A DNA stretch of 64,000 nt from Streptomyces sp. P3 (GTDB taxonomy: Bacteria; Actinomycetota; Actinomycetes; Streptomycetales; Streptomycetaceae): positions 9,007,501-9,071,500 of the forward strand of contig JAFEKX020000001.1 in assembly GCA_016893485.2 (NCBI GenBank), read 5' to 3'. This document shows, one piece after another, positions 51,941 through 61,037 of this stretch. The first letter of the stretch is position 1. Each line of letters begins with the position of its first letter. Position numbers and translations under genes: made by a program. A model generated the notes under the pieces. It was given only the letters and a program-made list of their open reading frames with translations, was not told where the DNA came from and ran no database searches.

Positions 51941-52969
51941 ATGGCGGACACGTTCAACTACCGCATCGACCACCACGGCAGCCTGGTCCGTCCCGCCGAA
52001 CTGACGGCGGCCCGCGCGGCAGGCGACCCCGAGGCCCTGAAGGAGGCGGAGCTCCAGGCGGTCAGGGACGCGGTCGTCCTCCAGCGCAAGCTCCGCTCCA
52101 CGGTCGTCACCGACGGCGACTTCCCGCGGGAGGACTTCCGCAGCGCGGTGCTTGACGGAGTGTCAGGTTTCCGGCGCACCGACGAGACCGAGGCCGACGG
52201 CCTCCCCCGCTGGATCGCGGAGTCCCTCCCCAAGGCCAACGGCCCGCTCCTCGCGGACTGGACGACCCGGCTCACCGAACTGACGGTGATCGCCCCGAAG
52301 GCCTCGCTGCCCTCACCCGCGTACCTGGCCGCCACCACCTTCCAGCCGGGCCACGGCCCGTTCTCCGCACGGGAGTTGGGAGAGGCGCTGGCGGAGATCC
52401 TCCTCGCCGAGACACAGCTGCTGGTCGCCAGGGGCGTCCGCCTGATCCAGCTCAACAACCCGCTCCTGTTGGGCCAGTTGGCCACCGACCCGGCCGACCC
52501 CGGCGCGCTCTCCTTCGCGGACGCGCTCGCCGTCGACGCCCTGGCGGTACGCCTGGACGACCGCCCCGAGGGCGTACGCATCGGCCTCGCCCCCGGCCCG
52601 GTCGCCCCCACCGCGATCGACTGGGCCCGCGCCGAGCGGCTCTATGGCGAGATCGCCGCCGACCGCTGGATCCTCCCCTTCGACCAGGGCACCCCGGCCG
52701 AACTCGCCCTCGTCAAAGCCCTTCCCGAGGACCGCGACTTCTGCCTCGGCGTCGTCGACGCGACCGTGCCCGAGCTGGAGGACATCGACACGGTGATGGG
52801 AAGGCTCGACGCGGTGGGCGAGTTCAAGGACCTGGAGGACGGGGCCGTAGCGCCGTCCCGGAACTTCGCCGACGTGGCGAGCCGGCCCTTGCTCAGCACC
52901 GAACAGCAGCGCCGGAAGATCGAGTTGGTGGAGACCGTCGCACGGTACGTGTGGGGCAACGAGTTCTGA
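51941..52969 (+). CDS. MetE-like (UROD/MetE superfamily) protein without the zinc motif
   Basis: This 342-residue protein is intact. The overall pattern is that of short, cobalamin-independent methionine-synthase-like proteins: YRIDHHGSLVRPAELTAARA, VVTDGDFPREDFRSAVLDG, LLAETQLLVARGVRLIQLNN and DFCLGVVDATVPELEDIDTV. The HxC zinc-ligand segment expected after the middle barrel strands is absent; the region reads EGVRIGLAPGPVAPTAIDWA. No Cys appears in the last ligand position either. It therefore cannot use the MetE zinc-thiolate mechanism. In a phenolic-catabolism cluster an O-demethylation or C1-transfer role is conceivable but only inference. The start ATG is four bases after the preceding stop. 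Confidence 0.8.
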   Translation: MADTFNYRIDHHGSLVRPAELTAARAAGDPEALKEAELQAVRDAVVLQRKLRSTVVTDGDFPREDFRSAVLDGVSGFRRTDETEADGLPRWIAESLPKANGPLLADWTTRLTELTVIAPKASLPSPAYLAATTFQPGHGPFSARELGEALAEILLAETQLLVARGVRLIQLNNPLLLGQLATDPADPGALSFADALAVDALAVRLDDRPEGVRIGLAPGPVAPTAIDWARAERLYGEIAADRWILPFDQGTPAELALVKALPEDRDFCLGVVDATVPELEDIDTVMGRLDAVGEFKDLEDGAVAPSRNFADVASRPLLSTEQQRRKIELVETVARYVWGNEF

Positions 52970-52974
52970 CAGGA

Positions 52975-53008
52975 GGGCCGGGAAGCGCGTCCCCACGCTT
53001 CCCGGCCC
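52975..53008. terminator. Bidirectional hairpin between convergent genes
   Basis: GGGCCGGGAAGCG (52975-52987) pairs with CGCTTCCCGGCCC (52996-53008), 13 bp perfect with an 8-base loop, between the MetE-like and monooxygenase stops. Confidence 0.85.
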
Positions 53009-53015
53009 GGTTCCC

Positions 53016-53303
53016 TCAGAGCACCTCCGCGAACGTCACCTTCCGGTCGGTCAGCAGGGGCCAAATGGTGTTCACGATCAGCTCGTCGAAGTGCTCGGCC
53101 GCCTTGTGCGCGTCGAACCCGGCCCGGTCCGCGTACTGCTCGTACAGCACGAAGCTTCCGGGCACATCCGCCTCGGCGTGCACCTCGTACGCCAGGTTCG
53201 CTGGCTCGGCACGGGTGTGCTCGCGCACCTTCAGCAACGCGGCACGCACCGTGGCCTCGTCGGCGGGCTCGCAGAAGTAGCGGGCGATGACTGCGTAGGC
53301 CAT
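53016..53303 (-). CDS. Antibiotic-biosynthesis-monooxygenase-fold (YgiN-type) protein
   Basis: This 95-residue protein is intact. It is a dimeric ferredoxin-like ABM fold: YAVIARYFCEPADEATVRAA, then EPANLAYEVHAEADVPGSFV, YEQYADRAGFDAHKAAEHF. The NLxYEVH and FDAHKAAEHF segments are typical of quinol-monooxygenase-type proteins that oxidise hydroquinones without cofactor, or bind aromatic substrates. ATG 53303 follows GGAGAG. It is the only minus-strand gene in the island and is divergent from the aldehyde dehydrogenase, sharing a 224-bp promoter region. A hydroxylation or quinone step in the pathway is possible. Confidence 0.85.
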   Translation of the reverse strand: MAYAVIARYFCEPADEATVRAALLKVREHTRAEPANLAYEVHAEADVPGSFVLYEQYADRAGFDAHKAAEHFDELIVNTIWPLLTDRKVTFAEVL

Positions 53304-53527
53304 GGCGGGTCTCTCCTCGGTGTTCCTGGGCTCATGAACTGCCGTCCGGCCAGCCGATTCCAGCACGGAACAACCCTCCGCCGACCCGCGCACGGCGCAA
53401 GCAATGCCTGCCCCGCGGGGACTGGTGGCACCGCCCCCACATGGTGTGTTGTCGCATCCGGCCCACTGCGGCCGACGACTGTGCAGACCGCGGACCCGCA
53501 CCGCGGCGGACGAAGGAAGTGATCTTC

Positions 53528-54977
53528 ATGCGAAGCCTGGAAACCCTCTCCGGTGGCGAGTGGGTGGCGACCGGCGAGTGGATCGAGGTGCACGACCCCG
53601 CCGACGTCCGCACCCCTCTCGCACGCGTCCCCGCCCTCGCCGCCAAGGACGTCACCCGCGCCTACGACCATGCCGAACGCGGCTTCGCCGGATGGAAGCG
53701 CACCAGCCCCTTCGAGCGCGCCCGGATCTTCACCGGGGCGGCGAAGCTGATCCGCGAGCGGGGTCGAGAGATCGCCGCCGACGTCACCGCCGAGAACGGC
53801 AAGACCGGCGCAGAGGCCCGAGGCGAGACCCTCAAGGCCGCCGACTTCCTCGACTACTACGCGGGCCAGGCCCGCCAGGGCTACGGCACCCTCCTGCACG
53901 ACGCCCGGCCGGACACCCGCGTGCACACCCAGCGCGAGCCGATCGGCGTGATCCTCGTCATCAGCCCCTGGAACGACCCGCTGATCACCCCGGCCCGCAA
54001 GCTCGCCCCGCTGCTCGCGACCGGCAACGCGGCCGTGTTCAAGCCGGCCACCGAGACACCGTTGTCGGGCCTGCACTTCGCCCGCGCCCTGCATGACGCG
54101 GGCCTGCCCGCCGGGGTCCTGAACGTGGTGACCGGCCGCACCGCCGAGATCGAGGAGGCGCTCCTCGAAGACCCGCGCATCGCCGCCATCACCTTCACCG
54201 GCTCGAACGAGGTCGGCAACCGCATCCGCCGCCGCCTCGCCGACCGCAACGTCCGCTTCCAGGGCGAACTCGGCGGCAAGAACGCCTCCGTGGTCCTCAA
54301 GGACGCCGACCTGCCGTTCGCCGCGAAGACCGTCGTGGCGGCCTCCTTCGGCCAGGCCGGACAGCGCTGCACCGCCACCAGCCGGGTGATCGTCGAGCGG
54401 CCGGTGCACGACGAGTTCACCCGGCTCCTGGTCGCCGAGGTCGAGGCGCTGGCGGTCGGCCCGGGCAGCGACCCGGCGACCACCCCTGTGCCCGCTCTCC
54501 AGCCCCAAGCAGCGCGACAGCGTCCTCGCCCATCTCGCGGGGGCCGTGGAGCAGGGCGCGACCGTCCTCACCGGCGGCCACGCGAACACCGAGGGCGACC
54601 GCGCGCACGGCTGCTTCGTCCAGCCGACCGTCCTCGCCGACGTCACCGCCGAGACGGCGATCTGGCGCGAGGAGGTCTTCGGCCCGGTCCTCGCCGTCCG
54701 CGCCGTGGACGATGTCGACCAGGCCGTGAACGCGGTCAACGACTCTCCATTCGGCCTCGCCGCAGCGGTGTTCACCCGTGACCTGGCCTCCGCCTACCGC
54801 TTCGCGGACGACGCCGAGTGCGGGCAGATCGCGGTCAACGCCACCACCCCCGGCTGGGACGTCCACCTGCCCTTCGGCGGCTTCCACGACTCCGGTACGG
54901 GCTACAAGGAGCAGGGCGACGAGGTCCTGCGCTTCTCCACCCGCGTGAAAACCGTGGCCGTGCACTTCGGCGCCTGA
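53528..54977 (+). CDS. NAD(P)-dependent aldehyde dehydrogenase (one frameshift)
   Basis: The protein is about 483 residues. It has the ALDH motifs GVILVISPWNDPLITPARKL, GNAAVFKPATETPLSGLHFA, TFTGSNEVGNRI, the general base Glu in FQGELGGKNASVV, the catalytic Cys in FGQAGQRCTATSRVIV and EEVFGPVLAV near the end. The frame changes by one base near 54490 (after GPGSDPATT). ATG 53528 follows GAAGGAAG. The enzyme would oxidise an aldehyde formed by ring cleavage or side-chain removal. In the LigAB route that step belongs to LigC, a Gfo/Idh protein, so this could be the functional replacement. It is followed by the LhgO-like gene after 48 bp. Confidence 0.88.
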
Positions 54978-55025
54978 GAACGTCGGTACGACAGAGATTT
55001 CGGTACGACAGAGAGGAGGATGCCG

Positions 55026-56232
55026 ATGGCTGACGAGACGATCGGCATCGTCGGCGCCGGCATCGTGGGCCTGGCCACCGCCCGCGAGATCGCCCTGCGC
55101 CGCCCCGGCACCCGGGTCGTGGTCCTGGAGAAGGAACACGAGGTCGCCGTCCACCAGACCGGCCACAACTCCGGTGTCGTGCACGCCGGCATCTACTACG
55201 CCCCCGGCAGCCTCAAGGCCGACCTGTGCGTCCGAGGCGTATCCATCCTGCGCGAGTACTGCCAGGACCGCGGCCTGCCGTACGACGAGATCGGCAAGCT
55301 CGTCGTGGCCGTACGCGAGGACGAACTGGGCCGGATGGAGAACCTCTACGAGCGGGCCCGGAACAACCACGTGCCCGAACTCCGCAGGATCTCCAAGGCG
55401 GAGATCAAGGAGCTGGAACCCCACGCGGGCGGCATCGCGGCCCTGCACTCGCCGCGCACCGCGATCACCGACTACCCTGCGATCGCCCGGGAGTTCGCGA
55501 AGGACATCGAGGCCTCCGGCGGCGAGGTGAAGCTCGGCTTCCCGGTCACCTCCATCACCAACCTGCCGGGCGGCATCGAGGTCGCCTCGGGTCAACTGCG
55601 CGTCCGAGTCGACCGGTTGATCCTCTGCGCGGGCCTCCACTCCGACGTCGTCGCCAAGTTGGCGCAGGACAAGCGGGAACCGAGGATCATCCCGTTCCGG
55701 GGCGAGTACATGCTCCTCAAGCCGGACCGCACCCACCTCGTGCGCGGGCTCATCTACCCGGTGCCCGACCCCGTTACCCCTTCCTCGGCGTGCACTTCAC
55801 CCCGCGCGTCGACGGCACCGTGGAGGTCGGCCCGAACGCCGTCCTCGCCCTCGCGCGCGAGGGCTACAGGCTCGGCCGCCTCTCCGTGAAGGACCTCGCA
55901 GGACTCGCCGCCTATCCAGGCTCCTGGAGGATGGCCGCCCAGCACTGGCGCACCGGCATCAAGGAGTACCGCGGCTCCCTGTCCGCGACCGCCTTCATGA
56001 AGGACGCGAAGCTCTACGTCCCCGGGTAGGCGTCTCCGACGTCGTGCGCGGCGGGGCGGGCGTCCGCGCCCAGGCACTGGACCCCGACGGCACCCTCGTG
56101 GACGACTTTCGCATCCACCAGGTCGGCCGGATCACCGCCGTCCGCAACGCGCCCTCGCCCGCCGCAACCGCCTCCATGGCGATCGCCGAGCACATCGTCG
56201 GCGCCGTGTTCGACACCCCGTCCGCACACTGA
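55026..56232 (+). CDS. lhgO: L-2-hydroxyglutarate oxidase-like flavoprotein (two frameshifts)
   Basis: The protein is about 402 residues. It has the DAO-type FAD motif IGIVGAGIVGLATAREIALR and the LhgO signature HQTGHNSGVVHAGIYYAPGS, then TAITDYPAIAREFAKDIEAS and the catalytic region IPFRGEYMLLKPDRTHLV. Breaks lie near 55779 (PVPDP joins PFLGVHFTPRVDGTVEVGPN) and near 56026. The C-terminus DGTLVDDFRIHQVGRITAVR with NAPSPAATASMAIAEHI is typical. The enzyme oxidises an L-2-hydroxy-dicarboxylate to the 2-oxo acid with a quinone acceptor. ATG 55026 is chosen because GAGAGGAG lies 7 bases upstream; ATG 55020 is inside that site. Its place in the pathway is unclear. Confidence 0.86.
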
Positions 56233-56352
56233 GAATGCCCTGCGCAGAGCGGTGTTTCGCGCAACTACTGCTTGCGCCCCGGGACTCCGCAAGGCCGCGT
56301 CACCCGCCTAGCGTTCCCTCCGTAAAGACCTTCGAGAGAAAGAGTTCCGGCC

Positions 56353-57213
56353 ATGTTCGTTGTCGACACGCAGATCCACATCTGGAAGGAAGAGACCCCG
56401 GACCGCCCCTGGGTCCCGGGAGCGCGTGAACGCATCCGCCTCAACGGACACCGCGAGGAGGCCTTCTCGTACGAGGAGGCGCTGGAGCTGATGGACGAGG
56501 CCGGCGTCAACCGGGCGCTGATCCTGCCGCCGGCCTGGGAGGGCGACCGCATCGACTACGCGCTGGAGGCCTGCGAGGCGCACCCCGACCGTTTCGGGAT
56601 CATGGCCCGCATCCCGCAGAACAAGCCCGAGGAGGGCAAGGCGATGCTGGCCGACTTCGCGCAGAACCCGCATGTGAAGGGCACCCGCCTCACCTTCCAC
56701 CGGCCGCAGGACCGCAACTGGATGATCGACGGCACCAACGACTGGTACTGGCCGGTCGCCGAGGAGCTGCGCATCCCGACGATGGTCCACGCGCCCGTCT
56801 GGAAGCGGGAGTTGGGCGAGATCGCCGCCAAGCACCCCGAGCTGAGGATCATCATCGACCACATGGGCATCATGGCCCGCTGCGTCGACGACGCGATCGG
56901 CTACTGGGTCTCGGAGACCGCCGACCTCGCCGCCCACCCGAACATCTACGTGAAGGTCTCGGCGCTCCCGGGCTACTCCACGCAGCCGTTCCCGAACAAC
57001 AACATCCAGAAGTACGTGCGCGAGATGGTCGACAGGATGGGCCCGCAGCGCTGCTTCTACGGCACCGACATCACCCGGCTGCTCGGGCACGGCATCACCT
57101 ACACCGACACGATCGAGCAGTTCACCAAGCACTGGGACTTCACGCTCGAGGAGCTTGAGTGGATCATGGGCCGCGGTATCTCCGAGGTCCTGAACTGGCC
57201 GATCGAGGGCTGA
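56353..57213 (+). CDS. Amidohydrolase-superfamily lactonase, 2-pyrone-4,6-dicarboxylate hydrolase (LigI)-like
   Basis: This 286-residue TIM-barrel protein of the COG3618/amidohydro_2 family is intact: VVDTQIHIWKEETPDRPWVP, ELMDEAGVNRALILPPAWEG, RIPTMVHAPVWKRELGEIAA, IIIDHMGIM and CFYGTDITRLLGHGITYTD. LigI and relatives hydrolyse the pyrone lactone of the protocatechuate 4,5-pathway to 4-oxalomesaconate, which is exactly the substrate of the GalB/GalD homologues encoded at 46.4-49.0 kb. The metal-independent members share the pattern seen here. ATG 56353 follows GAGAAAGAG. The ThDP gene starts 13 bp after the stop. Confidence 0.84.
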   Translation: MFVVDTQIHIWKEETPDRPWVPGARERIRLNGHREEAFSYEEALELMDEAGVNRALILPPAWEGDRIDYALEACEAHPDRFGIMARIPQNKPEEGKAMLADFAQNPHVKGTRLTFHRPQDRNWMIDGTNDWYWPVAEELRIPTMVHAPVWKRELGEIAAKHPELRIIIDHMGIMARCVDDAIGYWVSETADLAAHPNIYVKVSALPGYSTQPFPNNNIQKYVREMVDRMGPQRCFYGTDITRLLGHGITYTDTIEQFTKHWDFTLEELEWIMGRGISEVLNWPIEG

Positions 57214-57226
57214 GGACAGACGAGAG

Positions 57227-58934
57227 ATGACCGACACCACCCACACCCCTGGCGCCGACGGCGGCGACGCTCTCGTGACCGCCTTCAACGCCGTCGGCGC
57301 CGACTACATCTTCTGTTCGTCGGGCTCCGAGTGGGCCCCCGTCTGGGAGTCCCTGGCCCGCCGCCACCGCGACGGACTGCCCAGCCCGCAGTACCTGGAC
57401 CTGACCCACGAGACCGTCGCCGTCGGCATGGCCACCGGCTACGGACTGATCGAACGCCGGCCGCAGGGCGTCCTGCTGCACGCCGCCCCGGGTCTGCTCC
57501 AGGGCTCGATGGCCGTCCACGGGGCGCTGCTCGCGGGCGTCCCGATGGTGGTCAGCTCCTCGGAGTCGACCACGTACGGGGACGGCCCAGGACAGGACCC
57601 GGGCGGCCAGTGGTACCGCAACCTGTCCGTCGTCGGCGGCCCGCACCAGATCGCGCAGCCCTTCACCAAGTGGTCCAACGAGGCCGCCGGCGTCCACACC
57701 CTTCCTACGATGGTGACGCGCGCGGCGGAACTGGCCTGGCGTGCCCCGGCGGGACCGGCGTACCTCAACGTCCCGCTGGAGATCCTCCTGGAGGAGTGGG
57801 ACGGGCGTGAGGCCAAGCCGATCGCGCAGCCCGGCTCGACACACAGCTCACCCGAAGAGGTCGATCCCGTCGCCCAGTTGATCCGCGAGGCGAAGAACCC
57901 GGTCATCGTCACCGAGACGGCCGGGCGTGAGGCGGGCGGCTTCGAGGCCCTCGTCGCCTTCGCCGAATCGTGGAACCTCCCGGTCGTCGAGCCCGACTCG
58001 GCGGTGTGCGGCAACTTCCCGCGCACCCACCCGCTGCACGCCGGCAGCGACATCGGCCCCTGGATGGACGAGGCGGACCTCATCCTCCTCGTCAACTGCC
58101 GCGCCCCTTCTACCCGCCGTCGCGCCGCCCTCCAAGGCGACCGTCGTCGTCATCGACGAGGTGCCGCAGCGCCCGCACATCGTCTACCAAGTCCTCTTCG
58201 CCGACCGGTACTTGGAGGGCAACGTCGCCAACACCCTGCGCCAGCTCGCCAAGCGCGCGAAGGACCTCGACGAGACGGCCGTGGCGGAACGCATCGCCGC
58301 ACAGAAGGCCCGCTTCGCGGCCGAGCAGGCGGCGATCGCCCAGGCCGAGACCAAGGCCGAGGGCGTCGAGGGCATCGACCCGGTCCTCGTCGCCGCGACC
58401 CTGCGCAAGCTGCTCGACGGCACGAACGGGATCGTCGTCGACGAGACCATCACCCACAGCCGCGTCGTCAGACGCCATGTCCAAACGGCCGACCCCGACT
58501 CGTACTTCTACGTCCAGGGCGGCCTCGGCCAGGGCATCGCGGTCGCCCTCGGCGTCAAACTCGCCGCGCGGGAACGCCCGGTGGTCCTCACCATCGGCGA
58601 CGGCGCCTTCACCTACAACCCGGTCATCCAGTCGTACGACGCGTCCAAGGCCTATGAACTCCCGCTGCTGATCGTGGTGTTCAACAACCGCGTCTACAAG
58701 TCGATGAACCTCAACCACCGCAGGTTCTACCCCGAGGGCGCCGCCGCCGACACCGGTGAGTGGCTCGGCACCGATCTGCACCGGCTGCCCTGACTCGCCG
58801 CGTTCGCCGAGCCGTTCGGGATGCACACCGAGACCGTCGACGCCCCCGAGGCCCTCGCCCCCGCACTGGAGCGTGCGCTCAAGGCCGTGGCGGAGGGCAC
58901 CACCGCCGTCGTCGACGTCCTCGTCACCCGCTGA
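57227..58934 (+). CDS. Thiamine-diphosphate-dependent enzyme, acetolactate-synthase-like (frameshift and in-frame TGA)
   Basis: The protein is about 569 residues. The N-terminal PYR domain has ADYIFCSSGSEWAPVWESLA, HETVAVGMATGYGLIERR with the activating Glu and LLHAAPGLLQGSMAVHGALL. The central domain starts VAQLIREAKNPVIVTETAGR, and the C-terminal PP domain has YVQGGLGQGIAVALGVKLAA with the ThDP motif TIGDGAFTYNPVIQSY to LLIVVFNNRVYKSMN. A base is lost near 58110, and at 58791 an in-frame TGA falls before LAAFAEPFGMHTETV, which continues the same protein to 58934. One inserted T and one deleted C explain it. Family members act on 2-oxo acids (decarboxylation or carboligation). A pathway 2-oxo acid is the probable substrate. 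Confidence 0.84.
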
Positions 58935-58955
58935 ACCAGGAAGGCACCCGCCACC

Positions 58956-60035
58956 ATGTCCGACACCGCAACGCCCAAGCCGGGCAGGGTCCTTGTCGCC
59001 GCCGACGACCTGCGTACGTTCGCCGCCGCACTCCTGGAGAAGGGCGGTCTGAACGCCGAACAGGCGCGCACCACCGCCGACGTGTGCGTCTGGGCCGCGC
59101 TGCGCGGCGTCGACTCGCACGGCATCGCCCGCGTCCCCGCCTACCTGGAACTGCTGGCCAAGGGCGTGGCCAACGCCGACGCCGACATCACGGTCGAGTC
59201 GACCGCCCCGGCCGCCGCCGTCCTGGATGCCGACCGCGCCCCCGGCCCCGTCGCCCTCGGCGCCGCCGCAGACGGGGCGGTAACCCGGGCCAGGGTCAGC
59301 GGAGTTGCCGCCGTCGGGGTCCGCCGCACGGTCCACACCGGCGCCATCGGCTACTACGTGTCGAGGATCGCCGAGCAGGGGCTCGTCGGCATCGGCTACG
59401 TCGCCGGGATGCCCAACATGGCCTACACCGGCGTCAAGGGCGCGGCCGTGGCGACCAGCCCCTCGCCATCGCCGTACCGGCGCAGGCCCACGCCCCACTG
59501 CTGCTCGACATGGCCACCGCCACCATCGCCCTCGGCAAGATCCGCCAGGCGATGGCGAGCGGCATCCCGCTGCCCGAGGGCGCCGCTGCTACAGCTGACG
59601 GCACCCCGACCACCGACCCCGAACTCGCGTTCATGCCGCTGCCGTTGGGCGGCGTCAAAGGCTCCGGGATGTCCCTCGCGTTCGAACTCCCTCACCAGCG
59701 TGCTGGTCGGTGCGCCGATCCTCGCCGCGTTCCATTCGGACGACCCGCAGGGCCGCAAGCACCGCCAGAACGCTCTCCTGATCGCCCTCGACCCGGCGGC
59801 CTTCGGCGACCCGGCCGCCTTCACCGAGGCGGCCGACGCGACGCTGGCCACCCTCAAGCAACTGCCCCCGGCCGACGGCGCGGAGGGCGTCTTCTACCCC
59901 GGCGAGCGCAGCGCGGCGGTCGCCGAGAGCCGTGGCGCGAAGGGCATCCCCGTCGCACCGAAGGTCTGGCGCGAACTGACCGAGGCGGCAGGGAAGTTCG
60001 GCCTCACGCTGCCGGAGCCGGTGCCGTCGGCGTGA
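58956..60035 (+). CDS. Ldh2/malate-dehydrogenase-type NAD(P)-dependent oxidoreductase (two compensating frameshifts)
   Basis: The open frame of 359 residues looks intact but is not. The N-terminal third (VLVAADDLRTFAAALLEKGG; ALRGVDSHGIARVPAYLELL with the catalytic His; GVAAVGVRRTVHTGAIGYYV) and the C-terminal third (TSVLVGAPILAAF to ESRGAKGIPVAPKVW) match the ldh_2 family. Residues of about 168-248 are in the wrong frame, because a C is lost near 59463 and a C is gained near 59690. The correct middle is LAIAVPAQAHAPLLLDMATA and PLPLGGVKGSGMSLAFELLT. The family reduces 2-oxo acids or oxidises 2-hydroxy acids with NAD(P). It ends the island before the terminator at 60043. Confidence 0.85.
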   Translation: MSDTATPKPGRVLVAADDLRTFAAALLEKGGLNAEQARTTADVCVWAALRGVDSHGIARVPAYLELLAKGVANADADITVESTAPAAAVLDADRAPGPVALGAAADGAVTRARVSGVAAVGVRRTVHTGAIGYYVSRIAEQGLVGIGYVAGMPNMAYTGVKGAAVATSPSPSPYRRRPTPHCCSTWPPPPSPSARSARRWRAASRCPRAPLLQLTAPRPPTPNSRSCRCRWAASKAPGCPSRSNSLTSVLVGAPILAAFHSDDPQGRKHRQNALLIALDPAAFGDPAAFTEAADATLATLKQLPPADGAEGVFYPGERSAAVAESRGAKGIPVAPKVWRELTEAAGKFGLTLPEPVPSA

Positions 60036-60042
60036 CCCGGCT

Positions 60043-60083
60043 GCACTTCGCCGACCGTCCGAGGGGGATGGTCGGCGAAGTGC
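60043..60083. terminator. Perfect 14-bp hairpin ending the catabolic island
   Basis: GCACTTCGCCGACC (60043-60056) pairs with GGTCGGCGAAGTGC (60070-60083) around a 13-base loop, between the convergent dehydrogenase and esterase genes. Confidence 0.88.
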
Positions 60084-60101
60084 GTTGTCCGTGCGGGGAG
60101 T

Positions 60102-61037
60102 TCAAGCGCTGCCCACGGCCTCGCGCACCTGACGGACCATCAGGGCGTAAGTCTGCAGCGCCCGTTCGTCGTCCGTGCCGTCGTACCCGTGGTCGGCTCC
60201 GGCCACGTCGACGTGCTCGACGAGTGACCCCGCCGTCCGCAACCGGTCGGCGTAGCGCACACCCTCCGCCTTGAGCAGGTCGTACTCCGCCGTGACGACC
60301 AGCGCCGGGGCGATGCCCCTCAGGTCCGCTGTGTCCGAGGGATGGGCGGGCGACACAAGCCGGTCGGCACGCACCTTCGGATCCGGGACGTACGAGGTGT
60401 CGAAGACCTCCGCCATCCAGGGCCGCAGCACCGGCTTGGCGATGGCCGCGTGCTTGTCCTTCGCACTGGTCGCGAGGTCGAGCGGCGGATAGTGCAGCAC
60501 CTGGAGCGCGATCGAGGGACCGCCCTCCTCCAACGCCTGCCGGGCCACCGCCGCCGCGAGTCCGCCCCCGGCGCTCTGCCCGCCCACGGTGAGCCGGTCA
60601 CCGTCCCAGCCCTGCTCCGCGCCGTGCTCCGCGATCCACCGGACCACCTCGAAGGCCTGCCGGGGCGGCGCGGGGAACGGATGCTGCGGCGCGACGACGT
60701 AGTCCACGTTGACCACCACGACCCCCGCCTCCGCCGCGAGGAAACGGCACAGCGGATCGTCCAGTTCGGTCAGCGGTACGACGTAGCCGCCGCCGTGGAA
60801 GTTCACATGTACAGGGGGCGGCGGACCGTCACCGGACGGCAGGTACACCGTCGCACGCGCCGGGGCGACGCTGCTCGGGATCGTCAACTCCCGTGTCCTG
60901 CGCGGAAATTCAGGAAGCCGCTGATGCGAGGCGGCGGCGGAACCACGCCCGCTCGGACGCCGGTCGGCCATCACGGACAGTCGCTGCAGGGACTTGGCGG
61001 CGAGTGCGGCCACCGCCGGCCGGGCCAGAACAGACAT
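60102..61037 (-). CDS. Alpha/beta-hydrolase, hormone-sensitive-lipase (HSL) type esterase
   Basis: This 311-residue esterase is intact when started at ATG 61037 (VLARPAVAALAAKSLQRL); the frame upstream has no family character. The oxyanion motif is HVNFHGGGYVVPL, the nucleophile elbow LTVGGQSAGGGLAAAV, the Asp in VVTAEYDLLKAEGVRYADRL and the catalytic His in GADHGYDG. The HGGGY and GxSAGG pair defines family IV (HSL) carboxylesterases, which cut short-chain esters in the cytoplasm. It is convergent with the catabolic island. An esterase that frees phenolic acids would fit the neighbour pathway, but this is only context. Confidence 0.88.
   Translation of the reverse strand: MSVLARPAVAALAAKSLQRLSVMADRRPSGRGSAAASHQRLPEFPRRTRELTIPSSVAPARATVYLPSGDGPPPPVHVNFHGGGYVVPLTELDDPLCRFLAAEAGVVVVNVDYVVAPQHPFPAPPRQAFEVVRWIAEHGAEQGWDGDRLTVGGQSAGGGLAAAVARQALEEGGPSIALQVLHYPPLDLATSAKDKHAAIAKPVLRPWMAEVFDTSYVPDPKVRADRLVSPAHPSDTADLRGIAPALVVTAEYDLLKAEGVRYADRLRTAGSLVEHVDVAGADHGYDGTDDERALQTYALMVRQVREAVGSA

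Noticed and set aside
54983..55014. Duplicated TCGGTACGACAGAGA before the LhgO-like gene as an operator
   Set aside because: The 15-bp direct repeat runs into the ribosome-binding site and is better explained as a small local duplication; no dyad symmetry.
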